A program made the translations under genes and the position numbers. This document shows positions 46,200-55,840 of a stretch of 64,000 bases of DNA, in pieces (within the stretch, counting starts at the first letter, position 1; every line of letters begins with the position of its first letter). Origin of the DNA: Prorocentrum cordatum (taxonomy: Eukaryota > Sar > Dinophyceae > Prorocentrales > Prorocentraceae); the NCBI GenBank assembly GCA_963575745.1, contig CAUYUJ010017829.1, forward strand, positions 46,001 through 110,000, read 5' to 3'. A model generated the notes under the pieces. That model did not search any database and was not told where the DNA came from. It worked only from the letters and a program-made list of their open reading frames with translations.

Positions 46200-46307
46200 G
46201 CTCATGCTTTTGCGGGCTGAGCCCGTATTGGCATTCTCGGATACCGCTAGCTCAAGGCTCATGCTTTTGCGGGCTGAGCCCGTATTGGCATTCTCGGATA
46301 CCGCTAG
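46194..46307 (+). repeat. 57-bp perfect tandem duplication beginning with the SL 3' end
   Basis: 46194-46250 and 46251-46307 are identical. Each unit starts CTCAAGG, whose first six bases are the last six of the leader, and ends CGGATACCGCTAG. The second copy leads into the 5' UTR of LINE C. Confidence 0.92.
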
Positions 46308-46451
46308 TCCGCGGCAGTGCCAGAGCGCTTGCGCTCGACAGCTTTTCGCCTTCACCGAGGGGTTGGGCTCCCTCATCAGTTTTGTCGCCACGGCCAGGCT
46401 GCCCTCAGGGCCGTGGCTCTCGCCGCTTGTCTCTGCGAAGTCGACGCCGCC

Positions 46452-47507
46452 ATGGCCCCGACGCGCAAGGAGAACGCTTCGCCATGGTATTGCAAGTGGT
46501 GCAGGCATGACGTCACGAATCAGCCGTGGTTCAACGCCTCCACCCTTGTGTACTGCAAGAAGTGCGGCCTGCACAAGAGCAACTGTTTCAAGGAGAACAA
46601 AGCAGCGTCGCAGCCCAGCGTCTCGGCCAAGCAGCAGTCGCTCGCGGCCAAGGTCAAGGAGCTCGAGGCGCAGCTTGCCAAGCTCCGAGAGCATCCCCCT
46701 GGGCAAGGGCCAACGGCTACGGGTACAGGTGCGAGCCCTCCTTGGGCTGCCGCGCCTGGGGATGCCGACACCGTCAAGAGGAGCCGTATCAAGATGCTGG
46801 ACCAGCTGCTTCGGGTCACTACTGACCCTGCTGATGCTGATATTGTGGCCAAATGGCGTGAGGAGCGTGCTAGGTTGGATGCTGAGCTCTTTCAAGATAG
46901 GCCCATTGAGCATCAGGCCAGGTCATTGGCGTCACGACTGTCCTCCGCCCGTGCGCGACAGGCTACCATCCAGGCCACTCGCGACGAGCAGCAGCGGAAG
47001 ATTGACGAGCTCACCCGAGGCCTGGCCGACACGGACTCCAAGTTGCAGGAGGCGGCTGCGGAGGTCCTCCGCCTCGAGCAGCAGACTCGCGCCGCCATGT
47101 CGCGAGTCCAGCCGCCCGAGGGCACCCAGCCACCGACGTTGGCGGACTTGCTGCCCACCTTTGCGGTCAGCGTGGAGCAGCTGGGCAAGGTTGCATCGGG
47201 CCTCGGCCTTGGCGCCGACATGGTCAAGGAGCTGCAAGCTATGGCCAACACGGTCAGCAAGCTGCAGAATATGCCGCAGGCCAAGCCGCCTGAACCCGCA
47301 CCTGCCCCCGATGATGAGGATGGTGATGAGTCTTGCGCTGAGCCACCTGACATCGAGATGTCCGAGCAGGAGTACCGTGAGACGCTGGGTGCAGCAGGGG
47401 TCCAAGTCGAGGAGAGCGACACCCCAGACATCGTGCGCGAGAAGTTCAAGCGCCTTCAGCAGAGCTACTTGGACACTGTGGCCAAGAAGGCCAAGACGTC
47501 GGCGTGA
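46452..47507 (+). CDS. LINE C ORF1: zinc-finger/coiled-coil protein (351 aa)
   Basis: The start is the ATG at 46452 (GCCATGG context), where the protein becomes ordered; the frame is open further upstream but lies in the 5' UTR. Residues 12-40 hold a four-Cys finger, WYCKWC...YCKKCGLHK (Cys 14, 17, 35, 38). Residues about 58-82 and 130-215 are coiled coil. 280-350 is acidic then basic, ending VAKKAKTSA. Non-LTR ORF1 proteins bind element RNA and help its assembly; this role is inferred. It stops 16 bp before the first likely ORF2 ATG, which is in another frame. The open frame of ORF2 continues through all of ORF1, so a fused or frameshifted product is not excluded. No disabling change is visible. 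Confidence 0.8.
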   Translation: MAPTRKENASPWYCKWCRHDVTNQPWFNASTLVYCKKCGLHKSNCFKENKAASQPSVSAKQQSLAAKVKELEAQLAKLREHPPGQGPTATGTGASPPWAAAPGDADTVKRSRIKMLDQLLRVTTDPADADIVAKWREERARLDAELFQDRPIEHQARSLASRLSSARARQATIQATRDEQQRKIDELTRGLADTDSKLQEAAAEVLRLEQQTRAAMSRVQPPEGTQPPTLADLLPTFAVSVEQLGKVASGLGLGADMVKELQAMANTVSKLQNMPQAKPPEPAPAPDDEDGDESCAEPPDIEMSEQEYRETLGAAGVQVEESDTPDIVREKFKRLQQSYLDTVAKKAKTSA

Positions 47508-47523
47508 ATGTGCTCGGCTTGAT

Positions 47524-50500
47524 ATGCTGTTGCTTTGGCTTTTTGTCACCATGGTTAGCTCCACATCAGCGCAACATGTCGAGAGTCCGCCTCAGTCATC
47601 TTCGACGGCGGCCAGCATTCTGGGCAGGGGGGGGAGGGATTCAGCCCCTCATAGTCACACCCCCCTGCCCACATCGGCGTCCAGTTCCATGACCTCGCCT
47701 GGCACTACGGCGCCTGCATTATCCCCCCCACTGGCCCGCTCCTCGGGGTGGGGGACAGCTCCGACCCTGACGGTGGCCTCGCCTACTTCGGTTGAGCCTG
47801 CAGCTCCGTCCAGGGCGACTACGGCATCACAGAGGGCTACTCCGTCTACGCCTACGCGGCTGGCCCCTGGCAGCACGCACTGCTCACCGACCTCATCTTC
47901 GGGGATTGGCGGCAGAGGGTACCGACCGTCCTCGGGCGGCACGCACTGCTCACCGCCCTTGCCCTCGGAGAATCCAGGCGGCAGAGGGTACCGACTGCCA
48001 GGGGCCCCACCGGGCCAGGGCGGCCCAGCGTGCCCTACTTTGGATGGCGATCATGACTTCTTTGAGGACGTTGAGCCTGACAGGGAAGCAGATCTGTGTG
48101 AAGGCGCATTTCATGAAGCGCCATCTTCGTCCCCACCTTCTTCCCGATTACGCTTCGAAAAATCAAGTCAAGAACGCGCTGCACCTACCTCGCCTTCGCC
48201 GCCAGGGAGCACGGAGGCGAAGGTGCAGCCAACGCATGCAGTATCCCAGCCGCAGCTCAAGGGCCTCATCACAACGGTGAATGCTACGAGCTACGGCCCT
48301 CTTTTTGACTTTTTGGCTACCTATCGTGGTACTATCTTGCTGGCACAAGAGTTGAGGATTACCGACTCCAGGCTTGGCGAGTTTCAGGCCAGGGCCTTGG
48401 ATGCTGGATGGCATGGGCTATGGGCCCCTTCGCCCTCTACGGGGGACTCAGCTACGTCCAACTTCGGAGGGGTCGCTGTACTTGTGCCGACATACATCAT
48501 GGTCACAGCCCCACCTGATGATGGGCATATTATTTACCCAGGACGAGCAGTCTGTGCGCAGATTAACTGGGGAGTGGCAGGCGGCATCATAGTCGCCAGT
48601 GTGTATCTCGTCACGTCTATTGGCATATCGGGCGAGAACATTGAAGTCCTGTGGGCCTTGGCACAGAGAGTTGCGGCATGGAACTCACGGGGCCTCGACT
48701 GGATCCTAGGTGGCGACTGGAATTCCGACATCGATGCGCTCAATGTTCGCAACTGGGTCGAGACCATGGCAGCCGTCCACTACGTGCCCGACCAGCACAC
48801 CTGCATCACCGATGAAGGCAAGAGCACCATAGACTATTTCGTCGTCTGTGCCAATTTAGCGTCTCGCATCAAGGGCAAGCCAGAGGTTCAGTATGACTCC
48901 ACGGGCGTGCCGCCGCCGCATTTTCCTGTGGAGCTGCAGCTCATGGGCGAGGATCGCCCCACGTGGTGCCGTGTCCCTGTGGAGCCACGTCCCTTTGCGG
49001 TGGTGCCGCCAGTTGGCTGTGCTAGATATCCCTACCCGTGGCACAGGCTTCGGACAGAGTTCCAACGGGTCAGCTGTACTGACGACCTGAGCCCGCTCTG
49101 GGACTCCGTGTTGCGAGGGGTGGACTACGAGCTGGCAGGGCGCTACGACTGTGTGGGTGCTAAGGCCATGCAGTACATCGGACGCGAGGGGCCGCCGCAG
49201 TTCAAGTGGCAGCACTTGTCATGGCAGCCGCCACGCAGGCGTACCTACAAGGAGCCGACCGTGCTGGCCTGGGCCACGGCGAAGCGATGGGCCCAGCACC
49301 TTGTGGCTGAGAAGAAGCGGCTGGTGAGGTACATCGAGCGCCTCAAGCTTTGTGCTGCCGTATGTGACATCACGCCGCTGCAGTACACTAAGGTCGTAGT
49401 GGCTTTCAACGAGGTGGCTGCCTTTTATAGGCGCGCGGCTCGGTCAGAGCATGTGCTGTGTGTCTTGGATGCTGCCTTCGCAGGCTTCTTTCGGCGAGGG
49501 CTGATCGGCTTGGTCGAGGCTGACTTTGAGGACGTAGCCAAGACCATCATTGCCGCAGCTGACCATCATTTGAGAACGGCACAAAGAGCGGCAGAGAGGG
49601 CCTGGAGGCAGTGGGCCAAAGAAGCCTTCCTGGGAGGAGCATCTCGGGCACATTCGTCCTCCAAGGTTCGGGCTCGACAGGAGGTGCTTGCCTACTCCCA
49701 CGACGCTCAGCCATATCAGATGGCTGACCGCACGCTCGACAAGTGGAAGGACGTTTGGACCTACCACGGGGCGTGTTCTTTGCCGCTGCCTGTCGATCAC
49801 GCTCAGTGGCCGTTGCTTCCGCCTTTGACTGCATCGCAGGTGCGTGGAGCCATCAGGAGTTTTCCGTTGAAGACGGCCTCGGGCCAGACGAGGATCGCGC
49901 CACGCACGCTCGATGTGCTGTCCGACCAGGCCTTGCAGAGCCTGGCCGATATGTTCATGCTGTTTGAGAGTTGGCTGGCCTGGCCCACGGACAGGCTCTA
50001 CAGCGAGCTTGTTCGCCTGCCCAAGCCTGACGGGGACACTAGGTTGATCGTCCTCAGCAATACTTTCGTCAGGTTGTGGGGAAAGCTACGTCGGCCGCTT
50101 TCGGCGGAGTGGCAAGAGACACACAGGTGCGAGCATATGTGGGGGTCAAGGGCTGGGCAGACTTCGACCGATTCAGCCTTCGACCACAACCTGAGCCAGG
50201 AGATAGGAGAACTTTTAGGTGAGCACACATGCACCATTCTCCTGGACATGACCAAGTGCTTCGATATGGTCAGTCACAGTGCACTTCTCCGAGAAGCTAG
50301 AGAGCTCGGGTACCCGCTGAGGCTCCTGTGGTTGCTCCTGGGCTCCTACCGTCAGCCGAGAAGGATCAAGTGTTTTGGGTCTGTATCTAGGCCCTTGGTG
50401 GCCCATCAGGGTATTCTTGCGGGCTGCACGCACGCCACGTACCTTCTTTACCTCCTCACGTACCGAGCGGTCCAGCGCACGGCCAGCATTGCACCTTCTA

Positions 50501-53061
50501 TCACGCCACGCACGCTCATGGACGATGTGGGTTTGCAGTACGTGTCGCCTGTATTGAGGGAGGTGTCCAACCTGGCCCGTGCGGCCAAGGCGTTTACGTC
50601 GGATGCTGGAGATCTTGGGATGGTCCTGAAGCCGCCGAAGTCTGGATGTATCCCTGGGAACCAAAAAGTTTGGGGACAGCTCAAGAGGCACCTGGGAACC
50701 TTGAAGATCCCGTACAGGGCCCACATGAGGAATCTGGGACACGAGCTCACAGGACCTCGAGTTCTTCGGCATATGGAGAAGCGTAGGTTGGTGCAGTTTC
50801 GAGAGCGCAAGCATCGTTTTCGCATGTTGAAGTCCGCCGTGGGGCGGAGTGCTACCAGCCTGTGGCGCACGGGCGCCCTTCCATCAGTGGCGCATGGCGG
50901 TGCAGTTGCTGGAGTTAGCGACAGCGCTCTTCGCGAGTTGCGACATTGTGCTGCAGTCCTAAATGGTGCTCCAGGTAAGACGATGGTTGGGGTAACAGCG
51001 TATCTCATATCTCATCGGGATGAGTGTTATGACCCCATATATAACGCCACCACGGATATTGTGCTCAAATACGCCTCCTGGATCTGGGACGGACGTGTGC
51101 AACCTAGCAGACTTCGGGAGGCTTGGGTGCGTCTGGGTGCTAAGTTCGACAGTTCACCTTCCTGGGCCAAGGCGCGTGGGCCCCTCGGGGCCACTTGGCT
51201 TACTTTGAGGCGCATATCCTGGACTATGTCGTCAGAGCACATCCTGGTCGACGATTTGGGAAACAGTTTTGATTTATATCGTATATGTCCAGCAGACCTA
51301 CGAGTATTCCTGCATCAAGGCATTCAGCGATGGCAGCACCATAGGTTGCAGCAGCATTTTTACACCGAGCAGGCGGAGGTGTGGCATCGTGCGCTTCGCC
51401 ACGCGCTCGCCAAGATAAAGTGTCACAGGCGCCTCGGAGCGCTGCAGGCTTTGTGGGCTGACAACCTTCCCATCCCACCACGTCGGGACATGAAGCACGG
51501 GAGGCCCATTAGGCCATGTCAGGCCTGCGGCAAGGCTATCGACTCCTGTTGGGGTCATATCTTTTACGACTGCCCGCCGCTCCTCGAAGGGAACCCCGAC
51601 CAGGAGTATTATGAGTTTCCAGAACAGCTTCAGGAGGTTCGTGACATGCTTCAGGCGTCTGGGCAGATGCTGGGGTGCACCGACTGGGACCAGAGATACC
51701 TGATCTATGGGGTTCCCGAGCCTGTTCCTGTACCGCACTACACCACGGTCTCCAAGGAGGTTTTTGCATGGGGAGATGTCTCGGGCTCTTGGGGGCCCAC
51801 GTCATATACTGACGGTTCGGGGTTCTCGGCCAGCATTCCTGAAGTACGTAGGTGCGGGTGGTCGGTCTGCCAGCTGGACCCCGTCACGTGGCTCCCCGCC
51901 AGAGCTGTATATGGGCCTTTGCCCTACTACGTGCAGACAGTAGGACGTGCTGAGCGCTATGCCATTAAGATGGGACTTCAGTGGCATCCTGGGCATGAGG
52001 TTTTCATTTCTGATCTGAAATCGCTCGTGGAAGAAGGTGCGTCCTGGGACCAGAGGCTCGAGTTTGGCAAAGCGAAGCACGCCCGAGTCTGGAGAGATAT
52101 TTTTTCGGCTGCCAGAGCACGCGATCCACGTCTGCCACCAGTGCGGTTTCAGTGGACTCCAGCTCACAGGAAGCTGGAGGACATCATCGGGTCGGCCACG
52201 CCAGACGAGCTGGAGGCCTACGTCGGCAATGCCTGGGCCGATTTCTTCGCGAAGTGTGGCAGCGCTTCGCATATGGTGTCAAAGACACTGGCTGACAGTC
52301 TGGCAGCTGGGCTGAAGCAACACAGGCAGGTCCTGCACTATGTGTCGTGGGCGGCCTTCCAGGTCGTGCAGTTTCGGAAGTGGGGAGCTGACCCTGTCGT
52401 GGTGCAGGACCCAGAGCTCGCCCAGGTGCCCAAGCGTGTGGTTTTCGAGAGGCCCCAGGACCACGAGTTGCTCTTCTGCCAGAGGACGTCAGAGTATCGG
52501 TGTCGAAGGTGCAATCGTGTCGCTCGGTGTGCGAGTACCCTCCAGACTCTTCGTTCGGGAGCTGATCGTGTATGTGCTCCCTCGCCCCTTGTCCAGAGCC
52601 TGGCCGAGGACTTCTTCTTGCGGAGTTCTGAGGCGTGGCTTAGTGTCTCGGATTCTAGGGTCACGGCGGCCATCGAGGCGGCCGATAGGATGTTGGGGTC
52701 CACGTCTCGGCCTTTGGAGGCCTCCTCGGTTCCCGCGGTCCCTCCTCAGCCGCTGGGGCAGGTGTCGGCTGCCAGCGGCTCGGCCGACGTACCCCAACCT
52801 GTGCTTGCTGAATTCGCTGAATTGGGGCATGATGTTTTCTGTGTCAATTCCGTGTATTGCTGCCGCAAGTGCGGTGGCAATTTCAACGGGTCCGAGTCCT
52901 TCAGGTCCGCCCGCAAGCTGCGGGCGCAGTGCCAAGGTTTCTCGGAGAATCCAAAGACTAGGGCGAACCAGCTCACGGCGATCGACCGCATCACCCGTGG
53001 CCTGGAGCCCCGCCAGCGGGGGGCAGGAGCGGTGCGTTCTGGCCCGAACCCTGCCCCCTAG
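47524..53061 (+). CDS. LINE C ORF2: endonuclease-RT-RNase H polyprotein (about 1845 aa)
   Basis: The first ATG after ORF1 is at 47524; a second at 47551 (CACCATGG) is equally plausible. Residues 1-240 are Ser/Pro/Thr-rich, with a duplicated THCSP...GGRGYR segment. EEP (about 245-480): VNATS (Asn253), AQEL, LGGDWNSD (Asp398, Asn400), STIDYFVV (Asp437), PPHFPV (His466). RT (about 760-1040): RLPKPDGDTRLIVLS, motif A ILLDMTKCFDMV (Asp908), motif B QGILAGCTHAT, motif C LMDDVGLQ (Asp1000, 1001). Knuckle CQACGK...GHIFYDC (1332-1350). RNase H: SYTDGS (Asp1430), AERYA (Glu1477), FISDLKS (Asp1497), GNAWADFF (Asp1573). The tail has YRCRRC and YCCRKC clusters. All catalytic residues are present and no stop interrupts 5.5 kb. 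This protein would nick target DNA, copy the element RNA and remove the template. The element may be able to move. Confidence 0.93.
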   Translation: MLLLWLFVTMVSSTSAQHVESPPQSSSTAASILGRGGRDSAPHSHTPLPTSASSSMTSPGTTAPALSPPLARSSGWGTAPTLTVASPTSVEPAAPSRATTASQRATPSTPTRLAPGSTHCSPTSSSGIGGRGYRPSSGGTHCSPPLPSENPGGRGYRLPGAPPGQGGPACPTLDGDHDFFEDVEPDREADLCEGAFHEAPSSSPPSSRLRFEKSSQERAAPTSPSPPGSTEAKVQPTHAVSQPQLKGLITTVNATSYGPLFDFLATYRGTILLAQELRITDSRLGEFQARALDAGWHGLWAPSPSTGDSATSNFGGVAVLVPTYIMVTAPPDDGHIIYPGRAVCAQINWGVAGGIIVASVYLVTSIGISGENIEVLWALAQRVAAWNSRGLDWILGGDWNSDIDALNVRNWVETMAAVHYVPDQHTCITDEGKSTIDYFVVCANLASRIKGKPEVQYDSTGVPPPHFPVELQLMGEDRPTWCRVPVEPRPFAVVPPVGCARYPYPWHRLRTEFQRVSCTDDLSPLWDSVLRGVDYELAGRYDCVGAKAMQYIGREGPPQFKWQHLSWQPPRRRTYKEPTVLAWATAKRWAQHLVAEKKRLVRYIERLKLCAAVCDITPLQYTKVVVAFNEVAAFYRRAARSEHVLCVLDAAFAGFFRRGLIGLVEADFEDVAKTIIAAADHHLRTAQRAAERAWRQWAKEAFLGGASRAHSSSKVRARQEVLAYSHDAQPYQMADRTLDKWKDVWTYHGACSLPLPVDHAQWPLLPPLTASQVRGAIRSFPLKTASGQTRIAPRTLDVLSDQALQSLADMFMLFESWLAWPTDRLYSELVRLPKPDGDTRLIVLSNTFVRLWGKLRRPLSAEWQETHRCEHMWGSRAGQTSTDSAFDHNLSQEIGELLGEHTCTILLDMTKCFDMVSHSALLREARELGYPLRLLWLLLGSYRQPRRIKCFGSVSRPLVAHQGILAGCTHATYLLYLLTYRAVQRTASIAPSITPRTLMDDVGLQYVSPVLREVSNLARAAKAFTSDAGDLGMVLKPPKSGCIPGNQKVWGQLKRHLGTLKIPYRAHMRNLGHELTGPRVLRHMEKRRLVQFRERKHRFRMLKSAVGRSATSLWRTGALPSVAHGGAVAGVSDSALRELRHCAAVLNGAPGKTMVGVTAYLISHRDECYDPIYNATTDIVLKYASWIWDGRVQPSRLREAWVRLGAKFDSSPSWAKARGPLGATWLTLRRISWTMSSEHILVDDLGNSFDLYRICPADLRVFLHQGIQRWQHHRLQQHFYTEQAEVWHRALRHALAKIKCHRRLGALQALWADNLPIPPRRDMKHGRPIRPCQACGKAIDSCWGHIFYDCPPLLEGNPDQEYYEFPEQLQEVRDMLQASGQMLGCTDWDQRYLIYGVPEPVPVPHYTTVSKEVFAWGDVSGSWGPTSYTDGSGFSASIPEVRRCGWSVCQLDPVTWLPARAVYGPLPYYVQTVGRAERYAIKMGLQWHPGHEVFISDLKSLVEEGASWDQRLEFGKAKHARVWRDIFSAARARDPRLPPVRFQWTPAHRKLEDIIGSATPDELEAYVGNAWADFFAKCGSASHMVSKTLADSLAAGLKQHRQVLHYVSWAAFQVVQFRKWGADPVVVQDPELAQVPKRVVFERPQDHELLFCQRTSEYRCRRCNRVARCASTLQTLRSGADRVCAPSPLVQSLAEDFFLRSSEAWLSVSDSRVTAAIEAADRMLGSTSRPLEASSVPAVPPQPLGQVSAASGSADVPQPVLAEFAELGHDVFCVNSVYCCRKCGGNFNGSESFRSARKLRAQCQGFSENPKTRANQLTAIDRITRGLEPRQRGAGAVRSGPNPAP

Positions 53062-53376
53062 TGTTTCTTTTGGGCTTGGGCCTGGGAGGTTTTCTTGGGT
53101 GTGGTTTTCCTGAGGCGCCCCACCCTCTCCCAGGCTTCCGCCCTCCGCCACCCCTGTGGCTCTCAGGTCTCACGCGCGGTGGGTGTTCGTCACTCGGACG
53201 CCTCTCCTGCGGCTCGCTCGCTCGCCTCCTCCGCCTCCTCCTCCTCCTCCTCCTCCTCCTCCGCCTCATCCTCCTCCTCCTCCTCCTCCTCCTCCTCCTC
53301 CCCTCCGTCCCTCCCTCCCTCCCTCCCTCTCACCCACCCTCACTCCCTCCCTGCCCTCCCTCCCTCACTCCCCCCC
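53062..53376. other. 3' flank of LINE C with TCC array; no gene
   Basis: No poly-A or simple 3' tail is evident after the stop at 53061. A TCC array (53224-53303) and CCCT repeats follow. The 3' end of the element cannot be fixed. Confidence 0.5.
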
Positions 53377-53990
53377 GTCCTCGACCGAGGCTTCCGTCGG
53401 GCCTGTCCCTCTACGGGGGGGGGGAGCTTCGAAGCCAGTCCGGAAATCGTCCGTGGGGACGATGCTGCCACTATTGTTGGGCATGTGTTGGGGCACTTTC
53501 TCTGAGTACTTTTTGATTTTTCGCCCGAAATCCCCCGCCCAGGGCTTTGAGAGTCTCCAGGGCCCTGTCCTCGACCGAGGCTGAAGTCGGGCCTGTCCCT
53601 CTACGGGGGGGGGAGCTTCGAAACCAGTCCGGAAATCGTCTGTGGGGACGATGCTGCCACTATTGTTGGGCATGTGTTGGGGCACTTTCTGGGTACTTGT
53701 TGATTTTTCGCCCGAAATCCCCCGCCCAGGGCTTTGAGAGTCTCCAGGGCCCTGTCCTCGACCGAGGCTGAAGTCGGGCCTGTCCCTCTGCAGGGGGGGG
53801 AGCTTCGAAACTAGTCCGGAAATCGTCTGTGGGGACGATGCTGCGACTGTTGTTGGGCATGTGTTGGGGCACTTTCAGCGTCCTTTTTGATTTTTCCGAT
53901 CATCGCAATAATCGCAAAATCGTCCGGGGACGATTTTGCGATTATTGTTGGGCATGTTTTGGGGCACTTTCTGCGTCTTTTTGGATTCTT
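53377..53990. repeat. About 187-190-bp minisatellite, 3 copies
   Basis: Units start GTCCTCGACCGAGGCT at 53377, 53567 and 53754. Each carries GGAAATCGTC-GGGGACGATGCTGC, TTGTTGGGCATGTGTTGGGG and TTTTTCGCCCGA. The third copy holds an extra palindrome (53906-53947). Confidence 0.9.
53906..53947. repeat. Perfect 20-bp inverted repeat
   Basis: CAATAATCGCAAAATCGTCC, two G, then the exact inverse. It lies in the third minisatellite unit, where the other units have a weaker ATCGTC-GACGAT hairpin. Confidence 0.9.
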
Positions 53991-54295
53991 CGCCCGAGAT
54001 CCCCCCCTGTAGGGGGGCAGGCCCGACTTAAAAAACCGAGGCCCAGCTCCCCGACGATGTGGTTGCTTGAGTCTGGATGTTCTGTCCGCGGATTGGGCCT
54101 CCGCGGGGCCGTGCTTTCCCCGAGGATCACGGACCCCCCCAGCCCTACGGGCATCGTGAGGACGTGGCCTCACTTAGGTCCCCGTCTTCGCACTTGGGGT
54201 AAGCGATGTTTGCGGTTCGGTTCCATACATGCGCCACGTGGGGTAGCCAACGCCTTCGCAGGCATATGCTCGCCACAACTCCTCGTCGCTCTTCG
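53991..54295. other. No gene recognised
   Basis: Mixed sequence with C and G runs. Confidence 0.4.
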
Positions 54296-54706
54296 TTGTC
54301 GGTCGTCATCGTCGTCGTCGTCGCTGTCGTCGTCGTCGTCGTCGGCGAAGCCGCTCGTCGTCGTCGTCGTTGTCGTCGTCGTCGTCATCGTCATCTTCGT
54401 CGGTCATCTTCGTCGCTCGTCGTCGTCGTCGTCGTCGTCGTCGTGGTCGTCGTCGCTCGTCGTCGTCGTCGTCGTGGTCGTCGTTTGTCGTCTTCGTCGT
54501 CGTCATTATCGTTGGTCGTCATCGCTCGCTGCCGCTCGTCGTTGTCAAACGCCTTCGAATGCTTACGAGGACCTCCAGAAGGCCTCTGGAGGCTTCCAGA
54601 GGCTTCAGGAGGGTTCCGCAGGCCTCGGGAAATCTTTGGAGCCCTTCGGAGGCGCCGCTCGTTGTCGTCGCCGTCGTCGTCGTCGGCGCCCATCGTCATC
54701 GTCGTT

Positions 54707-54752
<46 letters not shown>

Positions 54753-54838
54753 TCGTCGCTCGTCACCGTCGTCGTCATCGTCGTCGCCGCCGTCGTCGTT
54801 GTCGTCCGTCGTTGTCGTCGTCGTCGTCGTTGTTGGGG
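54296..54838. repeat. (GTC)n arrays with a 100-bp interlude
   Basis: GTC/GTT arrays (54296-54550 and 54660-54838) surround 54551-54655, which is built of AGGCCTCTGGAGGCTTCCAG-like words. Confidence 0.92.
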
Positions 54839-55557
54839 CGCCAGCGACCGCCAGGTGGACCGGCGGGCGCTGGCGGAGCACCTGGCCCGCGACGAGCGCC
54901 TGGCCATGAAGGCGCGTCGCCAGCTGGGGGGCCGGCCAGGAGCGAGGAGGAGGAGGAGTAGGAGAAGGAGGAGGAGAATAGGGGAACGAAGACTGATATA
55001 AACATGATAACTCGGAGGTCCGCGCGGATTTCTCGGATCGGCGCTGGGGCCCCCTGGCGGCGCCTCTGGTGCCGCTCCTGGCGCGCTCCGCGCGAGTGGC
55101 CGAGGCTTGTTTTGAGCAGTTCTGGGAAGCTGGCCCAGATCTCTTACATGGCATCTGTTTAGTAGCATCTTCGGCTGCATTGGGCATGGCGTGCGGATCG
55201 CCCTTGCCGCGCTGCGACGGAAACGATGCATTGGGCATCGTATTTGTTCTTCGCCGTACCACCAGGGGTTTCGCCCCCAGCGCGCGACGCCTTCGCCAGA
55301 AGCGAGACGGTGGCGGCTCCGAGGGCGGAAGGGCGGTGGCAGCAGAAGGAAGACGTCAGCACGTGTCTGATCCCCCAAACGCAGCTCGCATGCAAGGCCT
55401 ACTACGGCGTCCCCGTGCCAGCGTTCATGGTCTGAGCGGGTTCCTTCCACTTCCTCATCGCGTTGTGTATGTTTTCGCCTTCGCGCCTCAGTTCGCTTCC
55501 AGTGCACCCCACCGCTTCCTGTCCGGCGTTTGACTGTCTTGGACCACTTGTCGGGGC
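54839..55557. other. No gene recognised; contains a GCGCGGATTTCTCGG repeat fragment
   Basis: 54991-55085 shares TATAAACAT, GCGCGGATTTCTCGGATCGG and CGCTGGGGCCCC with the family at 57286-57545. The rest has plus-strand frames (55069-55533) with no recognised motif. Confidence 0.45.
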
Positions 55558-55760
55558 TCAAGGGGCGGGGGCCAATGCAAACGAGTGTCAGCCAGGGCGC
55601 CAGATCTTGCAAGATCCTGCAGAGCCACGGCTGCACTGACCCAGGCTTGCGCCCAGGATTTCTGCAGGACGCTACAGGATTTTTCGGGATACTGCAAAGC
55701 CCGATTGGCCCGGGTTTGGGTTCACCTGGGCCAGTAGACCCCGAATTTGGCGCCAGCGGA
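55558..55760. repeat. CCTGCAGGATCCTGCAGG repeat, copy 2
   Basis: GGGGGCCAATGCAAACGAG, GTCAGCCAGGGCGCC, CAAGATCCTGCAGAGCC and GGCCCGGGTTTGGGTT match the order seen at 40480-40705, with more divergence. Confidence 0.65.
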
Positions 55761-55840
55761 TTTCAAAGTCTTGACCCCCCAGGACCGCCACCGCGCCGGC
55801 GTCTCACCGAGGGAGGTTCCTTGGTCGTTGCGTAATGTCG

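Noticed and set aside
46204-47507. N-terminal extension of ORF2 over ORF1 as a real protein
   Set aside because: The translation over this part is a Ser/Arg-rich shadow of ORF1; the ordered protein starts after 47524. Frameshift fusion is kept only as a hypothesis.
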